A stretch of 64,000 nucleotides of DNA. Source: Paralithodes platypus. Its lineage: Eukaryota > Arthropoda > Malacostraca > Decapoda > Lithodidae. The notes beneath the pieces are model-generated. The model saw only the letters and a list, made by a program, of their open reading frames with translations. It ran no database searches and was not told the DNA's origin. The DNA lies in NCBI GenBank assembly GCA_032716605.1, contig CM064571.1, positions 10,856,405 through 10,920,404 on the forward strand, in the 5' to 3' direction. Made by a program: the position numbers and the translations under genes. Shown here in pieces: positions 1 through 10,993 of this stretch. Positions within the stretch are counted from its first letter, which is position 1. Every line of letters starts with the position of its first letter.

Positions 1-1450
1 GAACAGTTTCTTACACTCCCTCCATTTTACACTCAGATTCCTTCCAAATTCCTCATCTACTCTTCTCTTACTTTCCTTCACTACTCTCTTCACCACTCTC
101 TTTCTCTCCACGTACCTCGTTCGTTTCTGCCTCTCCAAATCTTCATTCCCTCTACTATGCAACCACTCTCTATACGTTTTCTTTTTGTCTTCTGTCTTCC
201 ACAGCTATTTTTGCCTCTTCTGTCCACCTTGCTGTAGCTTTCACTACCCTCCCTCTTCTCCTCACTCCACACACCTCCTCACATGTTGCACAGATCTCTT
301 CCTTAAACAATTTGCTCATCTCCTCCACTTCCTCCATATTCTCCAGGCCAGGTCGAACCCACCTAGTCGTCTTTCTACTGCTCTCCTGTACTCCTCCCTG
401 ACTTCCTCCTCCTGCAGCCTCTCCACCCTCATCGCCATTCCACCCTCCTCTCGCCTCCCTCCAGCTCTCCTCACCCACTTCTTTTGTATCCTAATTTTAG
501 CTACTACTACATAATGGTCAGACAGACTCCCTCCAATACCCCTATACACCCTAGCATCCAGCACAGATGTCTTCATTCGTTCATCCACACATATATAATC
601 AATCAGTGCCTTTCGTTCCACCACTGTCTTATCTTTATCCTTCATTGTCCACACCACTTTCCATGTGTACCTGTGCATCATTCTGTGTCGGAAGAAGGTG
701 TTGGCTATCCACAGCCTCCTCCCCACACATACGTCCACAAGTGCACTACCATTCCCATTCACCTCTGACGGTACCCCCCACCCTCCCACCACTCCATCAA
801 CTTTCATATCACCCACCTTCCCATTCATATCCCCAATCAGAAATATTCTTTCGTTCTTGCCAAACTTATCCAGGCACGCCTCCACATTCACCCAGAACTC
901 CTCTTTCTCTCTTACTTTTTTATCCTCTGTCGGAGCATACACACACAATCACCCACGTTTGTATTCCTACTTTCATTCTCACCCACACAATCCTTGGACA
1001 CACAGACCCATAGTCTTTTACACGCTCCTTCCATTTGTTACTTACAAACAAACACGCACCTTCTCTCGCTGTTCCCTCACTCACTCCAGCACACACACCC
1101 ATTCCACACTCTCACTCTCTCACATCTGTACCCCTCTATTTGGTCTTCGTCATTCCACATATATCCAGCCTGGCATTCACTAACACTTCCAAGACTTCTC
1201 TCTCTTTTGTGTCATCATTCACGCCTCTCACATTCCACGTTCCTATTCTAAGATTGTCCGTAAGATTATCCATAGTCGGTTGGGGTTAATCAACACAGGG
1301 TCCCTCCACATCCGAGGCTGATTGTTCGTTTATCGTTGCTACCTATTTTTCACGGGTGAGGGTAGCATTCCCACCGACCCAACCTCTTTAGTCGCCTCTT
1401 TCGACATGCAGAAGGCACGTGAGGCATATTCTAATCCCTTACCCCCAGGG
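1..1450 (-). mobile_element. LINE family C, 5' part with endonuclease (truncated by window edge)
   Basis: Read on the minus strand from about 1450 downwards, the sequence opens with a GC-richer leader (1330-1450) and then encodes a broken APE-type endonuclease of a non-LTR retrotransposon. The region 1180-1130 encodes a peptide like DICGMTKTK before the main frame. The element runs off the left end of the window, so the reverse transcriptase would lie outside. Two RT-only fragments at 57.1-58.2 kb and 62.1-63.2 kb may be the same family because they share style and orientation, but they do not overlap this part, so that link is inference. The clade is probably RTE-like. Confidence 0.75.
316..948 (-). 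pseudogene. LINE endonuclease/exonuclease/phosphatase domain fragment
   Basis: A 210-codon frame matching the C-terminal two thirds of an APE-like endonuclease, the enzyme that nicks target DNA to prime reverse transcription. Visible motifs are VYAPTED near the start, LIGDMNGKVG (residues 37-46, the GDxN motif), LIDYICVDE (115-123) and SLSDHYVVV (141-149, the SDH catalytic motif). The N-terminal strand with the conserved Asn and Glu lies upstream in other frames, so this is a frameshifted relic. The basic C-terminal tail (residues 155-210) is the linker that leads to the RT domain in this kind of LINE. It has no ordinary promoter or intron signals of a host gene. Confidence 0.75.
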
Positions 1451-2163
1451 TAGATTAATAATAAAAGTATATCTATAATTCAATGTTATGCAATATACAT
1501 ACCAAAACATCAATTCCATTGGTATCATTAGGATGAAGAAGAACTATTGTTTATACAAGCACGTGCAATGGAAGGTGGTACACATTTAATTAAACATCTT
1601 TGACACATTTATGAATTATTTTGAAACATTCCTTAAAGTACATGCCCGAGTCTGTGTTTTCTCTTGTTCAACGTTCACTGTAGATATTAATTGTGCAGGC
1701 AAGTGTACAATTTATATATTAAGTATCATCCCTCCTTTGTTCTGAGTCAAATCCAACCTAAGCCTATTGACATTTTGAGCTCCAGAATCTCGAGTTTTAC
1801 ATAAAACTATGGGAAAGAACATTGTGTGTTGGCTGCAGCACTAGGCTCCTTTTGAACCAATATTTAGATCTAACATCATCACTAATAACGTTACTTATAA
1901 TTATATAATCGGCCAAATAAGTGACGTCTTGGCACCAAGCATATTTTGATCAATAATTGGTATTAGCATTATCTAAATTTGATTTAGTATTTTCGAGTGA
2001 GATATACAAACATGTTCCTATACTTTGGCACCTTATTTAATATCTGGCAGACACTAATACAGCACAGAGTGAGCCAAACGTACAGTCAGATTTAGTAGTA
2101 TTTCTCCTGTTCTGTATAGTTTTATACGTTCGTATTACTTTTCTTGGACAGCCAACCCGTGTT
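1451..2163. other. AT-rich spacer, nothing recognised
   Basis: No coding frame, RNA gene, long repeat or inverted repeat could be supported here. Confidence 0.5.
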
Positions 2164-2547
2164 ATAAAGGAGCCCACCTCACTTTTTGTTTTCTCTTTAT
2201 CTCGCTCTCTCTTTGGCTTGTATCCATTCGGCCCCATTCAGCCTACTGTTTTAAGACGTTTACCCCCATCCAGGTGCTCGCCGTAGCGAGCCAGCATATA
2301 CTGTAACTATATATATGTTTGTTTTGACAGCAAGTTAAATTTGTACATTATTCGATAGAAAATTGTCTCCGGCGAAGCCGGATTTCTCCATACAATGCTG
2401 GCTTGCTATCGCTCGCCAGGAAGATATCGACACCTGGCTGGGGATAAACGTTTTAAAACAGTTGGCTGAATGGGGCCGAATGGATACAAGCTAGGGAAAG
2501 AGAGACAAGGAGAGAAAGATAAAAAACAAAACGGTGACCCCCCTTAA
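2164..2547. mobile_element. TTAA-flanked foldback MITE, family F2, copy 1
   Basis: About 125 bp at the left (2164-2290) recurs inverted at the right (2425-2547): both arms carry the sequence reading 'CCCACCTC...TTTGGCTTGTATCCATTCGG' in one orientation and its complement in the other. The right border is TTAA (2544-2547) and the left border ATAA (2164-2167), a one-base decay. Between the arms lie a CCGGCGAAGCCGG hairpin (about 2370) and the core GCTCGCTATCGCTCGCC-like sequence, which also appears inverted near 2280. No coding capacity. TTAA target duplication is the hallmark of piggyBac transposition. The ends read TTAA-GGG rather than the classic TTAA-CCC. Confidence 0.75.
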
Positions 2548-2592
2548 TAGCACATCACTAGGACTTTCGTTTAATGAGGTAGAAGTGTTGGG

Positions 2593-2805
2593 TTAACCCC
2601 TTCTGTACCGGCGACGTCTTATTAATTTTATTCTAGCTAAATTTAGACGATGTTGAGCAGTTCAAGAACGATCTGCGGTAGTACAAAGGGTTAAGTGAGA
2701 GTTCGAAGCCTGTTAATTGCTGGAGGCCCTTCTTAAACTGAATTAAATGGTCTATTAATAGCCAGAATAAAGTAAGACAGACGTCTTCGGTACAGAAAGG
2801 GTTAA
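2593..2805. mobile_element. TTAA-flanked MITE, family F1, copy 1
   Basis: A 213-bp element bounded by perfect TTAA (2593-2596 and 2802-2805). Its ends are imperfect inverted repeats: left CCCCTTCTGTACCGGCGACG, right (complement) CCCTTTCTGTACCGAAGACG. The same element recurs at 40105 and 44739. No reading frame. The TTAA-CCC terminus is typical of piggyBac-mobilised non-autonomous elements. Its right TTAA is also the left TTAA of the next element. Confidence 0.8.
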
Positions 2806-3131
2806 GAAGGGATGGTTGGTATATCTGGTCCCCTTCTCCCCCATGTTTACCCCCATTAGTTATCAGATCTGAAGACGTTCGGCCCATTAGTTTGACAATG
2901 TTAAGACATTTCACCCCTTTCCTTTGTCAATATTAAAACTTTTGGGCCATTTAAGTATCGTTTTTTCCTGGCGAGCGATAGCGAACCTGTAATATAGGAG
3001 GAACCGGCCTTTGGCCTGGGCATTTTTCTACCAAAAAATGTTAAAACATATCTAAATGGAAGATCTGAAGGATGTTTTATTAAAGCTTGACGGACGTCTA
3101 GGGAGGAAACTAAATACAAATAAATTCTTAA
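2802..3131 (-). mobile_element. TTAA-flanked element, family F3, copy 1 (decayed)
   Basis: Starts at the TTAA of the preceding element and matches, in reverse orientation, the elements at 37557-37938 and 16007-16328: shared blocks include ACGTTCGGCCCATTA, TTAAGACATTTCACCCC, the hairpin CCGGCCTTTGGCC and the core read as GGCGAGCGATAGCGA. The right border is placed at TTAA 3128-3131 by alignment to the other copies and is less certain. No coding capacity. Confidence 0.65.
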
Positions 3132-3328
3132 ATAAAACTTATCAACATAAATAAAGAAATCGGCCAAAAATGTGTCCGAACCCCTACATTTCACCTACAT
3201 TATCGTCAAGGTTTTCGGCGTACTATTGGTTATGACTGTACCTGGTGTGTTGTTGTATCTGAGAACCCTAGGTTATGTGTATGGAATTATAAGAGTTTCT
3301 GAAAATTAATTATGGAAGGATTCTAGTT

Positions 3329-3717
3329 TTAAGGGAGCCCACCTCGTTATTTTTCTCTTTCTCTCCCTCTCTCTTTGGCTTGTATCCATTCGACCCCATT
3401 CAGCCTACTGTTTTAAGACGTTTACCCCCATCCAGGTGTCAATATTTTTCTTGCGAGCGGTAGCAAGCCAACATATACTGTATATATTTTTGTTTTACAG
3501 CAAGCTAAATTTGTACATTTTTCGATAGAAAAATTTCTCCGGCGAAGCCGGATTTCTCCATACAATGCTGGCTCGCTATCGCTTGCCAGGAAAAATCGAC
3601 ACCTGTATGGGGATAAACGTCTTAAAACAGTTGGCTGAATGGGGCCAAATGGATACAGGTCAGAGAAAGAGAGAAAAGGAGAGAAAGATAAAAATAAAAG
3701 CCGGTGAAGCCCCTTAA
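3329..3717. mobile_element. TTAA-flanked foldback MITE, family F2, copy 2
   Basis: Second copy of the 2164-2547 element, with perfect TTAA on both sides (3329-3332, 3714-3717). It has the same ~120-bp inverted arms, the TTTTTCGATAGAAAAA hairpin (about 3515), the CCGGCGAAGCCGG hairpin (about 3540) and the core near 3570. The right TTAA is shared with the next element. Confidence 0.8.
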
Positions 3718-4160
3718 CCCGTCCAGCCCCGGCTAGTTTTGTAATGTTTGTTCACCAGAACCCGGCCGGTTTTAAATTTTTTTTTTTATTCCAGAAACAA
3801 TAGCGAATGGGTTAGGAATGAAGGAAAAACCATGAAAAACTGCTCAAAAAGCTTAAAGAATGATCCTACAGAGCCCCCGAAAACGTATTTTACAAGAGTA
3901 AAAAATTGAAGGCAATTACCCCCAAAAAACAAGGTTATTGCACGCTCACGCGCACGCACGTGGACTTTGAGAGTTTTCAACCATTGGCACGGTTGCGTGG
4001 GATACGTACACAGTTCCCATACAAATTTGAGCCCTCTTGAGTGGCTACACCTGAGATTACGGTCGGCGCAATTAGGGTGACGCGCCAGGCGCATCTCTGG
4101 GGCTGTGCGTTACATACATCGCCGACGCGTCAGGCGCGTCGCTGGGGCTGTACGGGTTAA
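3714..4160. mobile_element. TTAA-flanked MITE, family F4
   Basis: Bounded by TTAA 3714-3717 and 4157-4160. The ends are inverted: left CCCGTCCAGCCCCGGC, right (complement) CCCGTACAGCCCCAGCG. The right part contains a short GC-rich direct repeat (about 4085-4155, GGCGCGTCGCTGGGGCTG twice with changes). No coding frame. The right end resembles that of the element at 26351-26670. Confidence 0.75.
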
Positions 4161-4270
4161 CTACAGTAATTTGAATTCGCAGCTGTTGAAGGTCGGATTA
4201 TTTCTCTAAGTTCTTTCATGTAGACCGAATGCATCGATCCATTGATTTGTTTTTTCTTCGTTATATATGT

Positions 4271-4305
4271 ATCATTTTCTCTCTCTCTCTCTCTCTCTCT
4301 CTCTT
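4271..4305. repeat. (CT)n microsatellite
   Basis: A perfect (CT)n run of about 17 units. Confidence 0.9.
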
Positions 4306-4365
4306 TTCCTCTAGTAGGGTCCATAAGGTCTCTGTAGTCTAAGTATCTGTGTAACTCTGTGTATC

Positions 4366-5520
4366 TAATTTCTAAACTACCCTCCTTCGGTTTCTATCCC
4401 TCTCTGTGCCTTTATTTATAATTTATTTTCTGGCCGTTCCATATCTGCGGTTCTGGACGGCCATCGTTCATTTCCTCAACTTATCAACTCCGGTGTTCCT
4501 CAGGGTTCTGTCCTATATCCAGTTGATTTTCTATAATTTATTAGCGATCTTTTCAACTACACCTCCAGCCCCATTCACGCATATGCTGACGACTCTACAT
4601 TAAACTATTCAACTAACTCTCCACAACATCACTCCCATCAGTTACTCCAAAACTCACGTGAGGAGGCCATAGAACACCTATCTTCTTATTTGTCTACTAT
4701 CTCTAATTGGGACAGAGAACAACTTGTTACTTTCAATGCTTCCACAACTCAATTTCTCTACCTGTTTACTCGTCCCAACCTTCCACAAGACTATCAGTTA
4801 TTCTTCAACAAAATACAAGTTAACCCTTCACCTTCTCTTATTATTTTCGGTGTCTCTTTTAATTCTGATCTCTCTTGGAGAGACCTTTTACCAATCTTGC
4901 TAAAATAACTTCCCAGAAGGTAGGTGTGCTCAACCGCCTCCGGGGGTTCTTTACCCCTGCACAGCTACTTGCACTGTACAGGGGCACAGTGCATCCATGT
5001 ATTGAGTAATGTTCGCATGTGTGGGAAGGATCCTCTCGCACAACACTTCTATACAAAGCAGAAAAGAATGCCTTTCGTCTCATTAACTCATCTACTCATT
5101 GATTCTCTGCAATCTCTCTCTCTCTCTTTGGCACAATGTTGCATCTCTCTCGTTATTCTACCGCTTTTACAATAATCAATATTCTTCAAAGCACTCTCGG
5201 TGTATACCATCTCCTCTACGTAGAGCACGTAACACCCCTCTTACAACACAATCCCACCCATAATCTGTGCCACTATCTTTCTTCTATTCAATCTTTCTTC
5301 TATTCAACAGCTGGGCTCTGGAACTCTCTCCCTGAATCCATCTTTCCCTCATCCTATGACTTAAACTGCTTCAAACTCCATGTGTCCATACATTTTGGCT
5401 TGTACATTCCTTAATTTTGGGCCTGTCACTCTTTCAACTTTGGGGGGGGGGGGGCACTCGGCAAAGGTACTTTTGCCTTGTATCTCCCTCATACACATAT
5501 ATAATACCAATACAAACTAT
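4366..5520 (+). mobile_element. LINE family A, RT and 3' part (pseudogene)
   Basis: Plus-strand copy of LINE family A covering the second half of the reverse transcriptase to the 3' end. It can be followed through broken frames: a YADD catalytic box (HAYADDST, about 4578), then the conserved blocks for VHPCIE, LFYRFYNNQ and ELWNSLPESIFPSSYDLNCFK close to the end. Several frameshifts and stops make it non-functional. It ends beside a (CA)n tract. Compared with the copies at 9.2, 13.1 and 16.8 kb it is the most diverged. Confidence 0.8.
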
Positions 5521-5525
5521 CTCTC

Positions 5526-5528
5526 TAA

Positions 5529-5568
<40 letters not shown>

Positions 5569-5620
5569 CACACACTCTCACACACACTCTCACAACTACA
5601 CACACACCCATAAACTCTCA
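5526..5620. repeat. (CA)n microsatellite with TCTCACA interruptions
   Basis: Pure CA dinucleotides followed by imperfect CACACTCT units. Confidence 0.85.
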
Positions 5621-5739
5621 CACCCGCTCACATCGAGAAGGCATGTCTTCTCTTCCCTCACAAAGATCTATAAGTCTCACTAAACTCTCAATAAATGACC
5701 CAGAGACAGTCCGGGGCCCTATGTGTTCCTCCTACACAT

Positions 5740-5803
<64 letters not shown>

Positions 5804-5840
5804 TGTATATTCTGTATATTCTGTATATATATATATATAT
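5740..5840. repeat. (TA)n microsatellite
   Basis: About 30 TA units followed by TA tracts broken by CTGTATAT units. Confidence 0.9.
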
Positions 5841-6100
5841 ACAGTGAACCCTCAAATTACGCGCAATTTATCTACGCGAATTAAACTACGCTCTCACCAC
5901 AATTGAGGACACAAATACGTAAGTACGCTCAATTATTCGAATGTATGCGCCGAGCGTACGAGCGGGAGTCGATTCGTATCTGTTGGAGAGTTTCGGGCGG
6001 CCATATTGACGTGACGCCAAGCCCTCCAACGTCGTCACTGTTGACTGTGGAGAGAGACACATCTCCCGTACCAAACTATTATGTATCTATAAAGCACAAC
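5841..6100. mobile_element. Possible pogo/Tigger-like transposon end
   Basis: Directly after the TA tract the sequence CAGTGAACCCTCAAATTACG resembles the terminus of Tigger/pogo elements (TA target, CAGT start). Only one end is visible and no transposase is present, so the call is tentative. Confidence 0.3.
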
Positions 6101-6103
6101 AGG

Positions 6104-6107
6104 ATAT

Positions 6108-6171
<64 letters not shown>
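6104..6171. repeat. (TA)n microsatellite
   Basis: About 33 TA units with one AATA interruption. It is the insertion target of the element that follows. Confidence 0.9.
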
Positions 6172-6173
<2 letters not shown>

Positions 6174-7265
6174 GGTGTCCCACAAGTTATGTCAGATACT
6201 TTCAGAAATGAAAGATTATGCAATTCTAAGTAAAACAAAAATCTATAAACATATGATTTTTTTTTTTTCTGTGCCAGTGTCAGTCATTTAAATTTGACGG
6301 TTACTGAGTGAGGTGATGTAGGGTGGGAGAGACGGAGGGAGTGAGGATGTTTGTGCCACTATGAGGAAGTTTTCCTCATACCTTTGAAAGAGGCAATATT
6401 TCTAAACTGCCATTGTATGTATTTGTCAATAAGGATATAATATGAAGCATTGTAGTATTGTAATTAGCAATTGCACCTACTCTACTACAATGAAACGTGG
6501 CACTAATTGCATCAGTTCTCGCAAAGTTTATATCTTGTACACAGGAAAACACATAGCCTCATGACGTGTTTATCACTACTTGGGTAATAAATAAGAATAT
6601 TCTAAGAACCTTTCATGAAATATAAATGTATGCTATTGTTCAGATAACATCAAATGTTCAAGGTGATTGCCATCGCCGTCAGTTTTAATACACAGCCTTC
6701 CTCAAAACTTTTTGTGCTGATGTTTGGGCTTTGTCTTACTTTGTCTTGATTATATTCGTTCAGCTGTACAACAAACTCCAAGAAACGTTCCTCTGTCACA
6801 CAAATGCTGGTAAACACTGTTAAACACTTTAGAATGTATACACCTGTTTGGGTATCTCCGTTTGTGTTCGGCAACAGTAGCAGTAAAGCTTCCAATGTGA
6901 GTCCATAAATAAATATCAGGTTTCCATATTTAACATTAGGGCAAGTAAATTATATTTTCTTTCAGTTTTAGTCTCTCAAATGGTGGAAAATAACAAGAAT
7001 CATGTGTGCTCTTCCTCACTTGTTAGTAACTTATGGATATTATGGCACAATAAAAATTACAGAGTAAACTTCCTCATAGTGGAACCAGCATCCTCCCTCC
7101 CTCCGTCTCTCCCACCCCAAACCACCTCACTCAGTAACCCTCAAATTTACATGACTGATTACCAGACACTGGCGAAGCAAAAGCATATGTTTATAGATTT
7201 TTTTTTACTTAGAATTGCATAATCTTTAATTTCTGAAAGAATCTGACATAACTCAAAGGACATCC

Positions 7266-7267
<2 letters not shown>
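6172..7267. mobile_element. Long-TIR DNA transposon, probably Tc1/mariner-type, non-autonomous
   Basis: The segments 6172-6375 and 7065-7267 are inverted copies of each other (left start CAGGGTGTCCCACAAGTTAT, right complement CAGGATGTCCTTTGAGTTAT), giving terminal inverted repeats of about 200 bp around a ~690-bp interior. The flanks are TA dinucleotides on both sides, as expected for Tc1/mariner. No transposase frame was recognised in the interior; the longest minus-strand frame (6650-6895, 81 codons) has no motif I recognise. Confidence 0.7.

Positions 7268-7298
<31 letters not shown>
7268..7298. repeat. (TA)n microsatellite
   Basis: Short TA run at the right edge of the inverted-repeat element. 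Confidence 0.85.
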
Positions 7299-7302
<4 letters not shown>

Positions 7303-7544
7303 AGATGAAGAGGATACACAGGGTACCAGCAAACAGCATGGTGCAGGATACAAATGATGACCAGGTGAGGGGTGGGGGGGGGGGGGGGGGGCAGTACTTG
7401 AAAGAGTGACAGGGCCAAAATCAAGGGACGTTTGAGCCAAAATGCCTGGACACACGGAGTTTGAAGCAATTTAAGTCATAGGAAGAGGGCAAGACTGATT
7501 CTGGGAGAGAGTTCCAGAGCTCAGCTGTTGAGTAGAAGATTTTT

Positions 7545-8018
7545 TGTTATTGAAATCTTTTTTATTTAGCCTTTAGTATACAATACAATTTTGCTTACAA
7601 ATGATTTGTTAAAAAACAAAAATATATAATAATAATACAAAAAAATAAGGCTGAGCCTTTTGAGAGATGTCTCTCTTAAAGGCACCTGGCTATAACTCGA
7701 TCTATCAAAATGCAATTGTATATAATACACTTAGTCACAGATATGTGCCCCGGGAACTACGTGTTGTAAAGATTTTTTTCTAAATTCGAAAAGGGATGTA
7801 TGTAGGCAAAATATAATAACATAAAACAAATTAAATTAATGGTGATTAACCCTGAGGTCACACTCACTTCCCAGAGCTCACAGCTGATTGTTCATTATCA
7901 CAATTACCCATGTAATACCATTTACAAAAATGTAATATATATAACATACATTGTACAACTATTGACTTGATGTTCAAAGGCCATACTCGCAATTATACCC
8001 ACAATTCGACACAAAGAC
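7545..8018. mobile_element. Unclassified insertion inside LINE A
   Basis: The sequence is absent from the other LINE A copies at the same point. It begins with T-rich DNA and has no tRNA box, coding frame or inverted ends that I can see. It may be a retroposon read from the opposite strand. Confidence 0.45.
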
Positions 8019-8418
8019 ACAGTTTGAGAGTAACGTTTCACTCTCGGGTTGGAGAGTTGCACGGAGTAGGGGTGGGATTGAGTTGCAAGACGGATAACAC
8101 GTGCCCTACGTAAAGGAGGTGGTATACACTGGGAAAGCTCTGAGGAAAACTGATTATTATAGTAGCGATAGGATAGCGAGAGAGATGCAACATTGCGGCG
8201 GAGAGAGAGAGAGATTGCAGTGAGTTGGTGAGTGGACGGGAGTTAATGATACGAAAGGCCTTCCTCTCAACTTTGTCTAGGAGAGCGGTGTGAGAGGAAC
8301 CTCCCCACACATGTGAACAATACTCAATACAAGGACGCATTATGCCCCTGTACAGAGCAAGAAGCTGTGCAGGGGAAAAGAACCCCCTAAGGCGGTTGAG
8401 CACACCCAGCTTCTGGGA

Positions 8419-8913
8419 TTTTTTTTTTTTTTTTGTTACTATATTCCAACTACTCCCTCTCGGGAATAGACTGAGAGCCTGTACATTCCACCGCTCAACA
8501 CGGTGAAGCCCGTGAGGTCTTGTTCCAGTCTGGGGAGTGAGACATGTGAAGCATCCACCATGGCTCGAAGCAGCTCCATCCCTGATGCGGCCGGTTGCTT
8601 CGCCCAAGTGCTTCACCGTCTCACCCTCCAGACTTAGACCTCACTCTCAGAACGCCTCCTATTGAGCAGTGAACTCACTAAGCATTGTCCCCTTGTAACA
8701 TATTTTGAATATGGGAATATTCATACAGTGTTATTTAATCAGGGAACAATGAGGGTATTTTTTTTGGCATTTCGGTGGGCTTTGTGGTAATGCACTGATA
8801 CTAGGTACAGCACAAATTCAATCCCAATAATATCTTCCCATTGACATATCGGGATTTGAACCCGGGTCCATTGGATTACCAATCCAGTGGCATGACCACT
8901 CCACCTCACCTCT
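8419..8913 (-). mobile_element. tRNA-derived SINE (SINE-1), minus strand
   Basis: Read on the minus strand: a tRNA-like head (A box TGGAGTGGTCA, B box GGTTCAAATCC near 8856), a ~400-bp body and a poly(A) tail (poly(T) at 8419-8435 on the plus strand). It interrupts LINE A between the codon blocks seen in other copies. A second copy lies at 12412-12950. The head would supply a Pol III promoter. Length ~0.49 kb, long for a SINE. Confidence 0.8.
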
Positions 8914-9118
8914 GCTGCCTTAGCAAGACTGGTAATATGGTCCTTCCAACTGAGAGCAGAAGAAAAAGAGACACAAAGAATATTGAGAGAAGATGAAGGA
9001 TTGATTTTTGTATTGTTGAAGAATAAGGGATAGTCCGCTGGGAGTTCCTTATGGGTAGAAAGATGGAGAAATTGGATTTGGAAGCATTAAAGGTAACAAG
9101 GTTTTCTCTGCCACAATT

Positions 9119-9175
9119 GGATACATATATATATATATATAATAAATATATATATATATATATATATATTTATTT
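9119..9175. repeat. (TA)n microsatellite
   Basis: Two TA runs separated by AATAAA, lying exactly between two LINE A copies. Confidence 0.9.
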
Positions 9176-9630
9176 GTTCTATATGAATGAGGGAGACAAA
9201 AGGCATAACTGCCTGCAGCGAGTGCCTCCCCAGTTTTGAAAGAGTGACAAGGCCAAAATCAAGGAACGTTCGAGCAAAAATGCCAGGACACAGAGTTTGA
9301 AGCAATTTAAGTCATAGGAAGAGGGGAAGACTGATTCTGGGAGAGAGTTCCAGAGCTCAGTAGTTGAATAGAAGAAAGCTTGAGAATAGAGTTTCACTCT
9401 TGGGTTGGAGAGTTGCACAGAGTAGGGGTGGGATTGTGTTGCAAGGCGGGTACTACGTACCCTACGTAGGCGAGGTGGTATAAACTGGGAAAGCTCCGAG
9501 GAACACTGATTATTGTGGTAGCGATAGAATAGCGAGAGAGATGCAACATTGCGGAGAAGAGAGAGAGATTGCAGAGAGTTGGTGAGTGGACGGGAGTTAA
9601 TGATACGAAAGGCTTTCCTTTCTACTTTGT

Positions 9631-10224
9631 CTAGGTGCGCAGTGTGAGAGGATCCTCCCCACACATGTGAACAATACTCAATAAAAAGGACGCACTTTGC
9701 CCCTGTACAGAGCAAGAAGCTGCGCAGGAACCCCTTAGGCGGTTGAGGCCACCCAGCTTCTGGGAGGCTGCCTTAGCGAGACTGGTAATATGGTTCTTCC
9801 AAGTGAGAGCAGAAGAAAAAAAAGACACCGAGAATATTGAGAGAAGATGTAGGATTGATTTTTGTATTGTTGAAGAATAAAGGATAGTCCTCTGGAGGTT
9901 CCTGACAGGTAGTAAGATGGATAAATTGGGTCTTGGAAGCATTAAATGCAACAAGGTTTTCTCTACCCCAATTGGAAATGTAGCTAGATCAGAAGAAAAG
10001 TGTTTTATGGCTTCATTACATTTGATTTTGAGGGACTGATGGCTGAGGAGTTCTGGAAAACTAATTGAGTAGTGTAAGGTAGAGTTGTCTGCATATGAAT
10101 GAATGGGACTGGATGTACAGTTGAGAAGATAATTTATGAAAATTAGAAAGAGAATAGGAGATAGGACAGAACCCTGAGGAACACCAGAGTTGATAGGATG
10201 AGGAAGTGAGTGATGGCCATCCAC
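9631..10224 (-). pseudogene. LINE A reverse transcriptase palm fragment with YADN
   Basis: The 197-codon frame starts just before the motif SGVPQGSVLSPILFLIFIN (residues 13-31) and contains SYADNSTLHYS (about residues 43-53), the active-site box with Asp replaced by Asn (AAC on the coding strand). It continues through the thumb region to LGGLNRLRG, where the frame breaks. The other copies here read YADD, so the change is specific to this copy. Confidence 0.8.
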
Positions 10225-10311
10225 AACCGCAGCTATGGAATGGCCAGAAAGGAAATTAGAGACAAAGGCACAAAAGGAGGGATAGAAACCGAAGGAGGGT
10301 AGTTTGGAACT

Positions 10312-10692
10312 TTAAGATACGTGCCAGACTCTATCGAAGGCCTTTGATATGTCTATTGCAACAGAAAAAGTCTCACCGAAGTCCCGAAAGTTGGATGACC
10401 AAGAGTTAGTAAGATATGAAAGAAGATCACCAGTAGAGCGACCCTTAAGGAAGCCATACTGGCGATCTGAGAGCAGATTGTGAGAAGAGAAATGCTTAAG
10501 AAATTTGGAAGCAAGAATAGTTTCAAAAACTTTAGAGATACAAGAGATGAGAGCAATTGGACGATAGTTGGAGGGTTGAGAGCGGTCACCCTTCTTTGGG
10601 ACAGGTTGAATGAGAGCAAACTTCCAGCAAGAAGAGAAGACGTTAGAGGAGAGACAGAGACGAAAGAGTTTGCCTAGGCAGGGGGCCAGCAC
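10312..10692 (-). pseudogene. LINE A reverse transcriptase fingers/palm fragment
   Basis: A 126-codon frame with the standard non-LTR RT blocks: IQPVPKKGDRSQPSNYRPIA (residues 28-47), SDRQYGFLKGRSTGD and VAIDISKAFDRVWH (palm motif A, DxSxAFD). It is separated from the downstream RT part by a frame break at about 10310. Confidence 0.8.
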
Positions 10693-10993
10693 GGAAGCAC
10701 AGTTTTTTAGTACAACAGGAGGAACACCGTCCGGACCGTACGCCTTCTTAGTATTAAGCCCAGAGAGGGTAGGAAGTACATCTTTAGAAGAGATTAGGAT
10801 ACTAGACTAGACATAAGTAGGAGAGAGGTGGGTGGAGAGGGAGAGAGGGCACCGGAATCATCCAAGGTGTAGTTTCTAGCAAAAGTTTGAGTGAAGAGTT
10901 CAGCTTTGTTAGAGGAAGAAGTGATGGTAGTGCCATCAGCGTTGAAAAAGGGAGGGAAAGACGAGGAAGAAAAATTGTTGGTGAGATTTTTGG

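Larger units (their letters stand above)
7392..9115 (-). mobile_element. LINE family A, 3' part, interrupted by two insertions
   Basis: Three blocks of one minus-strand LINE A copy can be joined by comparison with the copy at 13.1 kb: 7392-7544 (3' end), 8019-8418 and 8914-9115. The encoded blocks are LNRLRGFFSPAQLLALYRG and PCIEYCSHVWGGSSHTALL (8290-8390), the usual C-terminal region of this LINE's RT protein. The first gap holds an unclassified ~475-bp insert, the second a tRNA-derived SINE. A run of ~20 G (7372-7391) abuts the 3' end. Confidence 0.8.

Noticed and set aside
185..1289. Plus-strand frames of up to 172 codons, Ser/His/Thr/Pro-rich
   Set aside because: They are antisense to the LINE endonuclease and have no motif.
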